This document shows, piece after piece, positions 1 through 6,751 of a DNA stretch of 64,000 bases (its first letter is position 1; each line of letters opens with the position of its first letter). The stretch lies in assembly GCF_024741815.1 (NCBI RefSeq), contig NZ_CP102951.1:967001-1031000 (forward strand). Direction: 5' to 3'. Origin of the DNA: Pseudomonas sp. LS1212. Lineage in GTDB: Bacteria > Pseudomonadota > Gammaproteobacteria > Pseudomonadales > Pseudomonadaceae. A program made the translations under genes and the position numbers. The notes beneath the pieces were generated by a model, which had not been told where the DNA came from, did not search any database, and saw nothing but the letters and a program-made list of their open reading frames with translations.

Positions 1-305
1 CCCATCTGACCATTGCCCATCACCGTCACGTCGCGATAGAAACCCTTGCGCTCGTGCACGCAATGCTCGTTGCGGGTCAGCGTCATGATATAGCCCAGCT
101 CGCCCAATGCCGGCAGCAGCGCGGCCCAGTCCGGGCGCAGGCGCACGGCATCGATCCCCAGGCGGCTGGCCGTAAGCTCGGCCTCGCTGACGCCGAGCCT
201 GGCAGCGGCATCGCGGGCACGCAGGCCCGCTTGCCCGGCACGCAGCTGTTGCCAGTTCTGGTAGAGCAGCGGCCCGGCGAGCAGGGGCGAAGTGGGTGCG
301 GTCAT
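1..305 (-). CDS. phuS: Hemin-degrading factor PhuS/HmuS family, 5' part
   Basis: This is the N-terminal part of a cytoplasmic heme-binding and heme-trafficking protein; the rest lies left of the window. The reading frame begins MTAPTSPLLAGPLL and contains LRARDAAARLGVSEAEL and ALGELGYIMTLTRNEHCVHE, a combination typical of HmuS/PhuS/ShuS proteins, which take heme from the inner-membrane importer and pass it to heme oxygenase or degrade it. The ATG lies 7 nt after a GGAG ribosome site and 16 nt after the upstream tonB gene, so the two are probably cotranscribed from the Fur-controlled promoter between tonB and the heme receptor. Family assignment is from recognised sequence; only about 100 residues are visible. 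Confidence 0.82.
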   Translation of the reverse strand, partial: MTAPTSPLLAGPLLYQNWQQLRAGQAGLRARDAAARLGVSEAELTASRLGIDAVRLRPDWAALLPALGELGYIMTLTRNEHCVHERKGFYRDVTVMGNGQM

Positions 306-321
306 GTGAACTCCTTCAGGA

Positions 322-1059
322 TCAACGGTTCGCCGTCAGGGCGAATTCTATGGGTATTTCCACGCGGCTGGGCACAGCCCGGCCGTCAACGATTTCCGGG
401 CGAAAACGCCAGTTTTTCACCGCATCGAGCGCCGCCTGATCAAGGCTGGCCACACCCGAGGATCCTGTCAGCGCGAGTTTTTGCTGCTGACCGCGCTCAT
501 CCAGCTGCACCTCGACCCGCACGATACCTTGTTGGTTGCGGCGTCGGGCCACAGAAGGGTAACGGGGTGCTGGCGGTGGGGTGACGAAGCTGGGGCGCAG
601 GCTGACCATGGGGGTGAGCGATGGGGCGGGTGCGGCAACGGCCGGCGCCGTCGGGCTGACGGTTTTCGCGGGTGCAGGCTGGGCGTCCGTTTGCACCGTT
701 GCAGGTGTCGAGCGAGCGGGTTGCGAGGGGCGCGACTCAGGACGCCGCTGCGGTGGCGGCGGCGTCTTGGCGATGACAGGTGATGTCGTGACCGGGTGTG
801 GCTTGGGCTGCGTAGCCTCCAGTTTGGGCGTCACTGGCACTTTCGGCGGCGTCGGTGCCTCGATCTGCTTGAGCTCAGGTTCTGGTTGGGCACGCGGTGC
901 CGGCACAGGTTGGGAGACCGGTGCAAGGCTGACCAGTTGAATCGCCATCGGTGGTTGCCAGGCCAGCGGCTCGGGCTCTGCCCGGAGGTCGCGCAGCAGC
1001 CAGCCCACGCTCAAATGCAGCGCGATGGAAACAAGCAGGTAAGACCAAAAGTGCTTCAT
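322..1059 (-). CDS. tonB: TonB-family energy transducer
   Basis: The 245-residue protein has the three-part plan of TonB. A single N-terminal membrane anchor (about residues 5-22, WSYLLVSIALHLSVGWLL) is followed by a long Pro/Ala/Lys-rich periplasmic linker (about 30-165), then a C-terminal TonB domain with PRYPSVARRRNQQGIVRVEV and the closing NWRFRPEIVDGRAVPSRVEI segment. It couples the proton motive force from ExbB/ExbD to outer-membrane receptors. It starts 244 bp from the divergent heme receptor and precedes phuS, so it is likely a dedicated TonB for heme uptake. No exbB or exbD gene is present nearby. Repression by Fur is inferred from the box in the shared promoter region. Confidence 0.9.
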   Translation of the reverse strand: MKHFWSYLLVSIALHLSVGWLLRDLRAEPEPLAWQPPMAIQLVSLAPVSQPVPAPRAQPEPELKQIEAPTPPKVPVTPKLEATQPKPHPVTTSPVIAKTPPPPQRRPESRPSQPARSTPATVQTDAQPAPAKTVSPTAPAVAAPAPSLTPMVSLRPSFVTPPPAPRYPSVARRRNQQGIVRVEVQLDERGQQQKLALTGSSGVASLDQAALDAVKNWRFRPEIVDGRAVPSRVEIPIEFALTANR

Positions 1060-1081
1060 GCACGTTCGTCTCGTTTTGAAA

Positions 1082-1112
1082 GATAATGCGCATGGTAATT
1101 ATTTGCATTTAC
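1082..1112. promoter_or_regulatory. Fur-box-like operators between tonB and the heme receptor
   Basis: Two overlapping partial matches to the 19-bp Fur consensus lie in the divergent promoter region. One begins with GATAATG at 1082. The other, GGTAATTATTTGCATTTAC at 1094-1112, matches 13 of 19 consensus positions. The location, 23 bp from the tonB start and about 190 bp from the receptor start, fits iron-dependent repression of both directions. Confidence 0.55.
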
Positions 1113-1302
1113 AAGTCAAGCTGGATTATCTTCTCCACCGCTGCCAAACAAGCGTTTGCATAGACCAGCCCCTCGCAGAAAGGGACAGAGCGCTGTGATT
1201 ACTAAAAAAATCAGACACATGCCGGACAGCTCCACCCGCTGACGCAGGGCCGCAAAAAGGCCTGGCAGCGCGTGCCCGCTGTCAGACCCAGGAGTAATTT
1301 AG

Positions 1303-3531
1303 ATGTCGATTCACCCGCCATTTGCCCGTCGTCCCTGGCTTGCCTTGCTGCTGCTTTCGCCATCGTTGGCCTTGGCTGCAGAGACAACGACCCAGTTCGA
1401 CACAGTCAGCGTGACCGCGACCCGCACCGAGCAGACCTTGCTGCAAGTGCCGAGCACCGTTTCGGTCCATACCGAACGCGAAATCGACCAGCACAACGAC
1501 AAGGACCTGAAGGACCTGGTGCGCTACGAACCGGGTGTTTCGGTCAGCGGCACCGGCGATCGTTTCGGCCTGAAGGGCGCCAATATCCGCGGCATCGACG
1601 GCAACCGCGTCCTGACCCAGGTCGACGGCGTGCGTGTGCCGCAGAGCAACTTCTTCAGCCCGTTCCAGGATGTGCGCAGCAACTACGTCGACCTCGATAC
1701 CGTGAAGACCGTGGAAATCATCCGTGGGCCGGCGTCTTCGCTGTACGGCAGTGACGCCATCGGCGGTGCGGTCAGCTACCTGACCAAGGATGCCGGTAAC
1801 TACCTCGACGAAGGCGACGACACCTACGCCCGTCTGAAAACCGGCTACGACGGCAGCGACGACAGCTGGCAGCGCAGCGCCACCTTCGCCGGCCGCCTGG
1901 GCAGCGTCGACGGTTTGCTCCATCTGGGACGTCGCGATGGCCAGTCCACCGACACCTGGGGCGGCAGCGGCGGTACCGGCAGCAGTCGCGAAGAGGCCAA
2001 CCCGCTCGATTACACCACCAGGAACCTGCTGGCCAAATTCGGTTGGGACTATGCTGAAGGCGACCGGTTGCAGTTCACTTACGAGCGCTACCAGGACGAT
2101 GCCAACAGCAACCTGCTCAGTGACCTCACCTCAAGGGCGACCCTCAGGAGCCCGGCTATTCTGGGTTCGCAGGCCGAAGACAGCATTGATCGCACCCGCT
2201 ACAGCCTGGAGCACACGCTGAGCCTGGACAGCCTGATGGCCGACCAGTTGAAATGGCAGTTGAACTATCAGGAAAGCGGCAACAACCAGAAGACCCTGCA
2301 GCAGCGCCAGACAGTCACCCAGGTCAACAGCATCCGTACCCGCGACTCGCAATACGATGAGCGCCTGTGGAGCCTGAACACGCAGCTGGACAAAGAATTC
2401 GCCATGGGCGAGACCCGCCACCACCTGATCTACGGTGCCGAAGTCAAACGCATCGAGGCCAGCAACCTGCGCAAGGGCGGGGAAGTGCGCCTGGACACCG
2501 GCGCAGTGGTACGGCCGCCGGAAAACTTCCCGGTCAGTGACTTCCCGGACCCGACCAGCGATTCCCTGGGCCTGTTCGTGCAGGACAGCATCGAAATCGG
2601 CCGCTGGACGCTGTTGCCAGGCGTGCGCTACGACTACTACCGTCAGACGCCGCATGTCACCTCTGAATACCTCAATGGCCTGCCGTCGGAAACCGATCCG
2701 TCGCGCATTACCGACGATCACATCTCGCCGAAGTTCGGCGTCACTTATCAGCTGACCGAGCACGAAAGCGTCTACGGCCAATACGCCGCCGGTTTCCGCG
2801 CACCGAGCCCGACCAACATGTTCGGTGAGTTCAGCAACCCGCAGCATCGCTATCAGCAGATCGGCAACCCGGACCTGAAACCCGAAACCAGCAACAGCTT
2901 CGAGACCGGCCTGCGCGGTCGTTATGACCTGGGCAGCTTCGGCATTGCGCTGTTCTACAACAAGTACAAGGACTTCATGGAAACCGCCACAGTGGCCGAC
3001 CCCAATGGCACCAACCTGACGACCTTCCAGACGCGCAACCTCAACAAGGTCACCATCCGCGGCGCCGAAGCCAAGGGCGATATCAAGCTCGACGCCTTCA
3101 TGCCTGCCGGCACCCGCGCCCTGGGCTCCATCGCCTATGCCCGCGGCAAGAACGAAGAAAGCGGCCAGCCGCTCAACAGCGTCGACCCGCTCAAGGCCGT
3201 CATGGGCCTGGGCTACGATGCGCCGAGTGGTGTGTTCGGCGGCCAGCTGACCTGGACCCTGGTCAAGTCCAAGGACCGTGTCGACCACAGCGAAGATGCC
3301 GCCCGGCTGATCAACAGCCAGTTCGAAACCCCCGGCTACGGCGTGCTCGACCTCAATGCCTGGTGGCAAGTCACTGATCAGGTGTCGATCAACGGCGGGC
3401 TGTTCAACATGACCGACAAGAAGTACTGGAACTGGGGTGACGTGCAGGGGCACGATGCTGATGCGGCAGGCTTGGGTCGCCTGACACAGCCGGGGCGTTA
3501 TGCGGCGGTCAATGTGATCTGGGAGATCTGA
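1303..3531 (+). CDS. phuR: TonB-dependent heme/hemoglobin receptor (PhuR/HmuR type)
   Basis: This 742-residue outer-membrane receptor imports heme using TonB energy. A signal peptide ends near LALAAE (about residue 25). The TonB box region FDTVSVTATRTEQ follows, then the plug domain (about 40-160, with IRGPASSLYGSDAIGG) and a 22-strand barrel. The FRAP motif and NPDL box (GFRAPSPTNMFGEF followed by NPDLKPETS, about residues 500-530) mark the heme-receptor subfamily, and a conserved His typically lies between them (here HRYQQIG). The C-terminus ends with an aromatic-rich strand. The ATG has AGGAG 8 nt upstream. It is divergent from tonB-phuS, which supports the heme role. The exact symbol (phuR or hmuR) is a naming choice. 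Confidence 0.9.
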   Translation: MSIHPPFARRPWLALLLLSPSLALAAETTTQFDTVSVTATRTEQTLLQVPSTVSVHTEREIDQHNDKDLKDLVRYEPGVSVSGTGDRFGLKGANIRGIDGNRVLTQVDGVRVPQSNFFSPFQDVRSNYVDLDTVKTVEIIRGPASSLYGSDAIGGAVSYLTKDAGNYLDEGDDTYARLKTGYDGSDDSWQRSATFAGRLGSVDGLLHLGRRDGQSTDTWGGSGGTGSSREEANPLDYTTRNLLAKFGWDYAEGDRLQFTYERYQDDANSNLLSDLTSRATLRSPAILGSQAEDSIDRTRYSLEHTLSLDSLMADQLKWQLNYQESGNNQKTLQQRQTVTQVNSIRTRDSQYDERLWSLNTQLDKEFAMGETRHHLIYGAEVKRIEASNLRKGGEVRLDTGAVVRPPENFPVSDFPDPTSDSLGLFVQDSIEIGRWTLLPGVRYDYYRQTPHVTSEYLNGLPSETDPSRITDDHISPKFGVTYQLTEHESVYGQYAAGFRAPSPTNMFGEFSNPQHRYQQIGNPDLKPETSNSFETGLRGRYDLGSFGIALFYNKYKDFMETATVADPNGTNLTTFQTRNLNKVTIRGAEAKGDIKLDAFMPAGTRALGSIAYARGKNEESGQPLNSVDPLKAVMGLGYDAPSGVFGGQLTWTLVKSKDRVDHSEDAARLINSQFETPGYGVLDLNAWWQVTDQVSINGGLFNMTDKKYWNWGDVQGHDADAAGLGRLTQPGRYAAVNVIWEI

Positions 3532-3552
3532 TCACGCTGAGCTGAGCTGATC

Positions 3553-3601
3553 GCGGCCAGGGCCGCTCCCACGGATGCATTTGTGGGAGCGGCTTCTTTT
3601 G
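3553..3601. repeat. REP-type palindrome acting as a likely terminator
   Basis: GGCCGCTCCCAC at 3561-3572 pairs with GTGGGAGCGGC at 3583-3593 and is followed by TTCTTTT. This is the GTGGGAGC-type REP sequence common between Pseudomonas genes. Its position 30 bp after the heme receptor stop suggests it also ends that transcript. Confidence 0.7.
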
Positions 3602-3618
3602 GGGGGCGTCGCATCCAT

Positions 3619-3736
3619 GTAGCCGCTGCCGAAGGCTGCGCTGAGGTCCGCAGGACCTCCCTGCGGTCTTGAGATTTAGCGCCCGCTGCGCGGTCGAGCT
3701 GGTGCGCCACTGCGACAGCCTGTGGCAGCGGCTACG
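3619..3736. repeat. 118-bp intergenic repeat with TAGCCGCTGCC inverted ends
   Basis: TAGCCGCTGCC at 3620-3630 is matched in reverse complement by GGCAGCGGCTA at 3725-3735. The interior holds further short palindromes (GAGGTCCGCAGGACCTC). A half copy of the same end, TGTAGCCGCTGCCGAAGGCT, recurs at 53721-53740, so this is a dispersed repeat family rather than gene sequence. Confidence 0.55.
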
Positions 3737-3827
3737 GGGCTACGGCTACAGCACCTCCCCAGTTCCCAGGCCATCTTCAAGCCAAGGCTTGCCTTCACCG
3801 GCACGCAACGTTAGGCTTCCAATGTCG

Positions 3828-4040
3828 CTGCAAAATCAGCGACCGGGTTTAGTCGCCCGAGCAAGCAAAAGGCGCATAGCGCCCCAAACCCATTGTGTGG
3901 CGTTTTTTTACGCCTATCGCAATGCTTTATGGTGGCTGTGCGCGGGAGGACTTCGGTCCTGCCGGGTTCCTTTTGCCCCGGTCGACTAACCTGCGTACAG
4001 CTGCCACCTAATTCGTTTAGTCGCGGTCGGTGGTAGCTCC
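3828..4040 (+). promoter_or_regulatory. Structured leader RNA of a DUF6124/DUF3077-type gene
   Basis: The stretch contains ordered hairpins. GTCGCTG pairs with CAGCGAC at 3828-3847, GGCGC-ATA-GCGCC lies at 3871-3883, and a GGCGT-T6-ACGCC stem follows at about 3899-3914. Then comes a closing stem, GGTGGCTGT at about 3930 with ACAGCTGCCACC at about 3997-4008, enclosing a GGAGGAC/GTCCT hairpin and a CCGGG/CCCGG hairpin. From memory, this arrangement precedes small DUF6124/DUF3077-type genes in many Pseudomonas genomes. Here it leads into only the last third of such a gene. Whether it acts in cis or as a separate RNA cannot be told from sequence. Confidence 0.5.
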
Positions 4041-4139
4041 ACAGACCCCGAGTTCCAGGTGCTGGCCCGTTCGGTGGTGCATCAGATTGAGGTCGCCAAG
4101 GCGTTGGTAGAGGCGTCGATTGCAGGTATCGAGACCTGA
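4041..4139 (+). pseudogene. Remnant of a DUF6124/DUF3077-like small protein gene
   Basis: The frame reads TDPEFQVLARSVVHQIEVAK and continues ALVEASIAGIET before a stop, which matches the C-terminal helix typical of these small Pseudomonas proteins. No start codon or N-terminal part is present: the leader is joined directly to the 3' end, so an internal deletion removed roughly the first two thirds. The protein family has no known function. Confidence 0.55.
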
Positions 4140-4302
4140 TTGACGATAGGTCCTCAGTCCTACGTTTTCCCGCAATACGGCCCCAGTCGATTGAAGCGTT
4201 TTGGCGTTGAGATTGCTCTGGGGTTTTTTGGAATATGTCCTGACCGTCGCCATAACCGACCAAATTGAGCGAAAATGGGCCATTACCCCATAGGAATACC
4301 TC

Positions 4303-4947
4303 ATGGAAGCCTCAAAACCGGCGCTCATCCGCGAAACCTTCCCCGTCGGCCCCTTACAGTGCAACTGCACCATCATCGGCGACCCCATCACCAAAAAAGC
4401 CATCGTGGTCGACCCCGGTGGCAACCACGAGCTGATCCTCGCCCGCCTCGATGCCCTGGGCCTGAAGGTGGTCAGCATCATCCACACCCACGCCCACCTG
4501 GACCATTTCCTCGCCTCCGGGCAGTTGAAAGAGAAGACCGGCGCGACCTTGCACCTGCACAAGGACGACCAGTTCCTCTGGGACAACCTGGAAATGCAAT
4601 GCAACATGTTCGGCGTGCCCTACACGCCAGTGCCATCGCCGGATCGCTGGTTGGCCGATGACGAGGAGTTGGCCTGTGGTTGCGGGGTGGCGTTGCACAC
4701 GCCGGGGCATACGCCGGGTTCCATGAGCTTCTGGTTTGCCGATGCGAAGTTGTTGATTGCCGGTGATACCCTGTTTCGCCGCGGCATTGGCCGTACGGAC
4801 TTGTGGGGCGGCGACCAGCCGACCATCGTGAAGTCGATCAAGCAGCGGCTTTACACGCTCGATGAGCAGGCTACCGTTGTTACCGGGCACGGTCCCGATA
4901 CGCGCCTGGGCGATGAAATGCGGGAAAACCCGTTCGTGCGCGCCTGA
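4303..4947 (+). CDS. MBL-fold metallo-hydrolase (YcbL/glyoxalase II-like)
   Basis: The 214-residue protein has the metallo-beta-lactamase metal site in order: HTHAHLDH (about residues 65-72), a His in LHTPGHTPGSMSF (about 131-143), the metal-bridging Asp in LLIAGDTLFRRGIGRTD (about 151-167), and the final His in VVTGHGPDT. Proteins of this size and motif set hydrolyse thioesters such as S-lactoylglutathione or act on related small substrates in the cytosol. It is monocistronic here, with AGGAATACC before the ATG. The substrate is not determined by sequence. Confidence 0.88.
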   Translation: MEASKPALIRETFPVGPLQCNCTIIGDPITKKAIVVDPGGNHELILARLDALGLKVVSIIHTHAHLDHFLASGQLKEKTGATLHLHKDDQFLWDNLEMQCNMFGVPYTPVPSPDRWLADDEELACGCGVALHTPGHTPGSMSFWFADAKLLIAGDTLFRRGIGRTDLWGGDQPTIVKSIKQRLYTLDEQATVVTGHGPDTRLGDEMRENPFVRA

Positions 4948-5042
4948 GGCCGGGAATTTTTTGCGCTTTGTGCGTTCCAACCCCAGCAGAGGTCCGCAGC
5001 AACCACCGCTGCACTATCGAATGAAAAAGTAGGAGCTTCTCC

Positions 5043-5741
5043 ATGTTCACCTCGCGTCGCTTGATTATTGCCGCCACCGCCGTTGCCCTGTTGTCCGGTT
5101 GTGCCTCGCAGAACCCGTACAACGAACAGGGGCAGGCGCAGCAAGGCTCCACCGGGATGAGCAAAACTGCCAAATACGGCGGCCTAGGTGCCTTGGCCGG
5201 CGCCATCGCCGGTGCCGCGATCGACCACAACAACCGTGGCAAGGGTGCACTGATCGGCGCCGCCGCCGTGGGTGCGGCTGCAGCCGGTTATGGCTACTAC
5301 GCCGACAAGCAGGAAGCCGCCCTGCGTGCGAGCATGGCCAACACTGGCGTTGAAGTGCAGCGCGAAGGCGATCAGATCAAACTGATCATGCCGGGCAATA
5401 TCACCTTTGCCACCGACTCGTCGGCCATCGCCCCAGGCTTCTATTCGCCGCTCAACAACTTGGCGAACTCGTTCAAGCAGTTCCCACAGAACAACATCGA
5501 GATCGTCGGTTACACCGACAGCACCGGCGGCCGCCAGCACAACATGGACCTGTCGCAGCAGCGCGCGCAGAGCGTCAGCACTTACCTGACTTCCCAGGGT
5601 GTGGATGGTTCGCGCCTGTCGGTACGTGGTGCCGGGCCTGATCAGCCGATTGCCAGCAACGCCGATGCCAATGGGCGGGCGCAGAACCGTCGGGTTGAGG
5701 TGAACCTCAAGCCGATTCCCGGGCAGACTTATCAGCAGTAA
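5043..5741 (+). CDS. OmpA-family lipoprotein with glycine zipper
   Basis: This 232-residue outer-membrane lipoprotein has a signal peptide ending in the lipobox LLSGC (Cys20). A glycine-zipper hydrophobic segment follows (about 40-85, GGLGALAGAIAGAAI and GALIGAAAVGAAAAGYG). The C-terminal OmpA/MotB-like peptidoglycan-binding domain (about 115-225) carries NIEIVGYTDSTGG and the NRRVEV ending. It resembles the YiaD/YfiB group that ties the outer membrane to the cell wall. It has its own ribosome site (GGAG) and a strong terminator directly downstream, so it is likely a single-gene transcript. Confidence 0.9.
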   Translation: MFTSRRLIIAATAVALLSGCASQNPYNEQGQAQQGSTGMSKTAKYGGLGALAGAIAGAAIDHNNRGKGALIGAAAVGAAAAGYGYYADKQEAALRASMANTGVEVQREGDQIKLIMPGNITFATDSSAIAPGFYSPLNNLANSFKQFPQNNIEIVGYTDSTGGRQHNMDLSQQRAQSVSTYLTSQGVDGSRLSVRGAGPDQPIASNADANGRAQNRRVEVNLKPIPGQTYQQ

Positions 5742-5750
5742 TCTGGAATG

Positions 5751-5782
5751 AAAAAATCCCGCTCTGGTAGCGGGATTTTTTT
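5751..5782 (+). terminator. Rho-independent terminator after the OmpA-like gene
   Basis: AATCCCGCT and AGCGGGATT form a 9-bp stem around CTGGT, followed by a run of seven T. The A-rich left side means it may also stop transcription arriving on the minus strand. Confidence 0.9.
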
Positions 5783-5797
5783 GTCTTTGAGGGCCTC

Positions 5798-5827
5798 ATC
5801 GCTGGCGGCGCTCCGCTTGCCAGCGAT
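5798..5827. repeat. Short REP-like palindrome
   Basis: ATCGCTGGC at 5798-5806 and GCCAGCGAT at 5819-5827 form a hairpin between convergent genes. The same half-site appears at 15811-15819 and near 47994, which marks it as a dispersed Pseudomonas intergenic repeat. Confidence 0.6.
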
Positions 5828-5847
5828 AGGGCCATCAGCGGCAACAC

Positions 5848-6750
5848 CTACCCCGGATATTGCTGATGCATCCGCCCCAGCAACACATCCTTCTCTTCCC
5901 AAAGCTGGTTGATCCACTGCTGGAACTCCAGCCGGTAGGCATCGTCCTGGTCATAGTTCCTGCCGATGAACTGCGGCGCGATGGCCACTTCTTCGAAATG
6001 CACCACGATCTCTTTCACCCTGCCGCACAGCAGGTCCCAGAAACCGGGGCGGCCTGCCGGGTAGTGTAGGGTCACGTTGACGATCGACTGCAGTTGTTCG
6101 CCCATGGCATCAAGCACGAAAGCAATGCCGCCGGCCTTGGGCTTCAGCAGGTAACGAAAAGGCGAGTTCTGCTGTACGTGCTTGGCCTTGGTGAAACGCG
6201 TGCCTTCGACGAAGTTGAAGATACCGGTCGGCTTGCCGCGAAATTTCGCGCAGCTCTTGCGGGTGGTTTCCAGGTCCTCGCCTTTCTTCTCCGGATACTT
6301 GGCCAGGTAGGCCTTGGAGTAGCGCTTCATGAACGGAAAGCTCAGCGCCCACCAGGCCAGACCAATGACCGGAACCCAGATCAACTCCTGCTTGAGGAAG
6401 AACTTCAAGGGGCGAATGCGGCGGTTGAGCACGTACTGCAGCACCAGGATGTCGACCCAGCTCTGGTGGTTGCTGGTGATCAGGTAGGAGTGCTGGTAGT
6501 CCAGCCCTTCCAGGCCGCTGATGTGCCAACGGGTATGGCCGATCAGTTTCATCCAGGCCTTGTTGTTGCTGATCCAGGCTTCATGGATGTGGCTCATCAG
6601 CCAGTCGCTCAGGCGTTGGGCGGCAGGGAAGGGCAGGCACAGCTTGAACAGGCTGACCACGAACAGCGGCGCGCAGCAGACAAGGGTGTTGAGGCCGAGC
6701 AACAACGAGGCGATCACGCCTCGCATTGCAGCGGGTAAAGAGTCCAGCAT
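5848..6750 (-). CDS. 1-acylglycerol-3-phosphate acyltransferase-family protein (YihG-like)
   Basis: The 300-residue protein has an N-terminal membrane segment (about residues 8-32) and the PlsC-type motifs NHQSWVD (about 92-98, catalytic His and Asp) and FVEGTRFT (block III). It transfers fatty acyl groups to a lysophospholipid at the inner membrane; the length and motif spacing are closest to YihG-type acyltransferases. It begins 1 nt after the pta stop codon, so the two are in one operon, although the functional link between acetyl-phosphate metabolism and lipid acylation is unclear. Confidence 0.85.
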   Translation of the reverse strand: MLDSLPAAMRGVIASLLLGLNTLVCCAPLFVVSLFKLCLPFPAAQRLSDWLMSHIHEAWISNNKAWMKLIGHTRWHISGLEGLDYQHSYLITSNHQSWVDILVLQYVLNRRIRPLKFFLKQELIWVPVIGLAWWALSFPFMKRYSKAYLAKYPEKKGEDLETTRKSCAKFRGKPTGIFNFVEGTRFTKAKHVQQNSPFRYLLKPKAGGIAFVLDAMGEQLQSIVNVTLHYPAGRPGFWDLLCGRVKEIVVHFEEVAIAPQFIGRNYDQDDAYRLEFQQWINQLWEEKDVLLGRMHQQYPG

Positions 6751-6751
6751 T

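Noticed and set aside
2131..3453. A 440-codon minus-strand frame inside the heme receptor
   Set aside because: It is the complementary shadow of the barrel-coding sequence with no start signal or family match.
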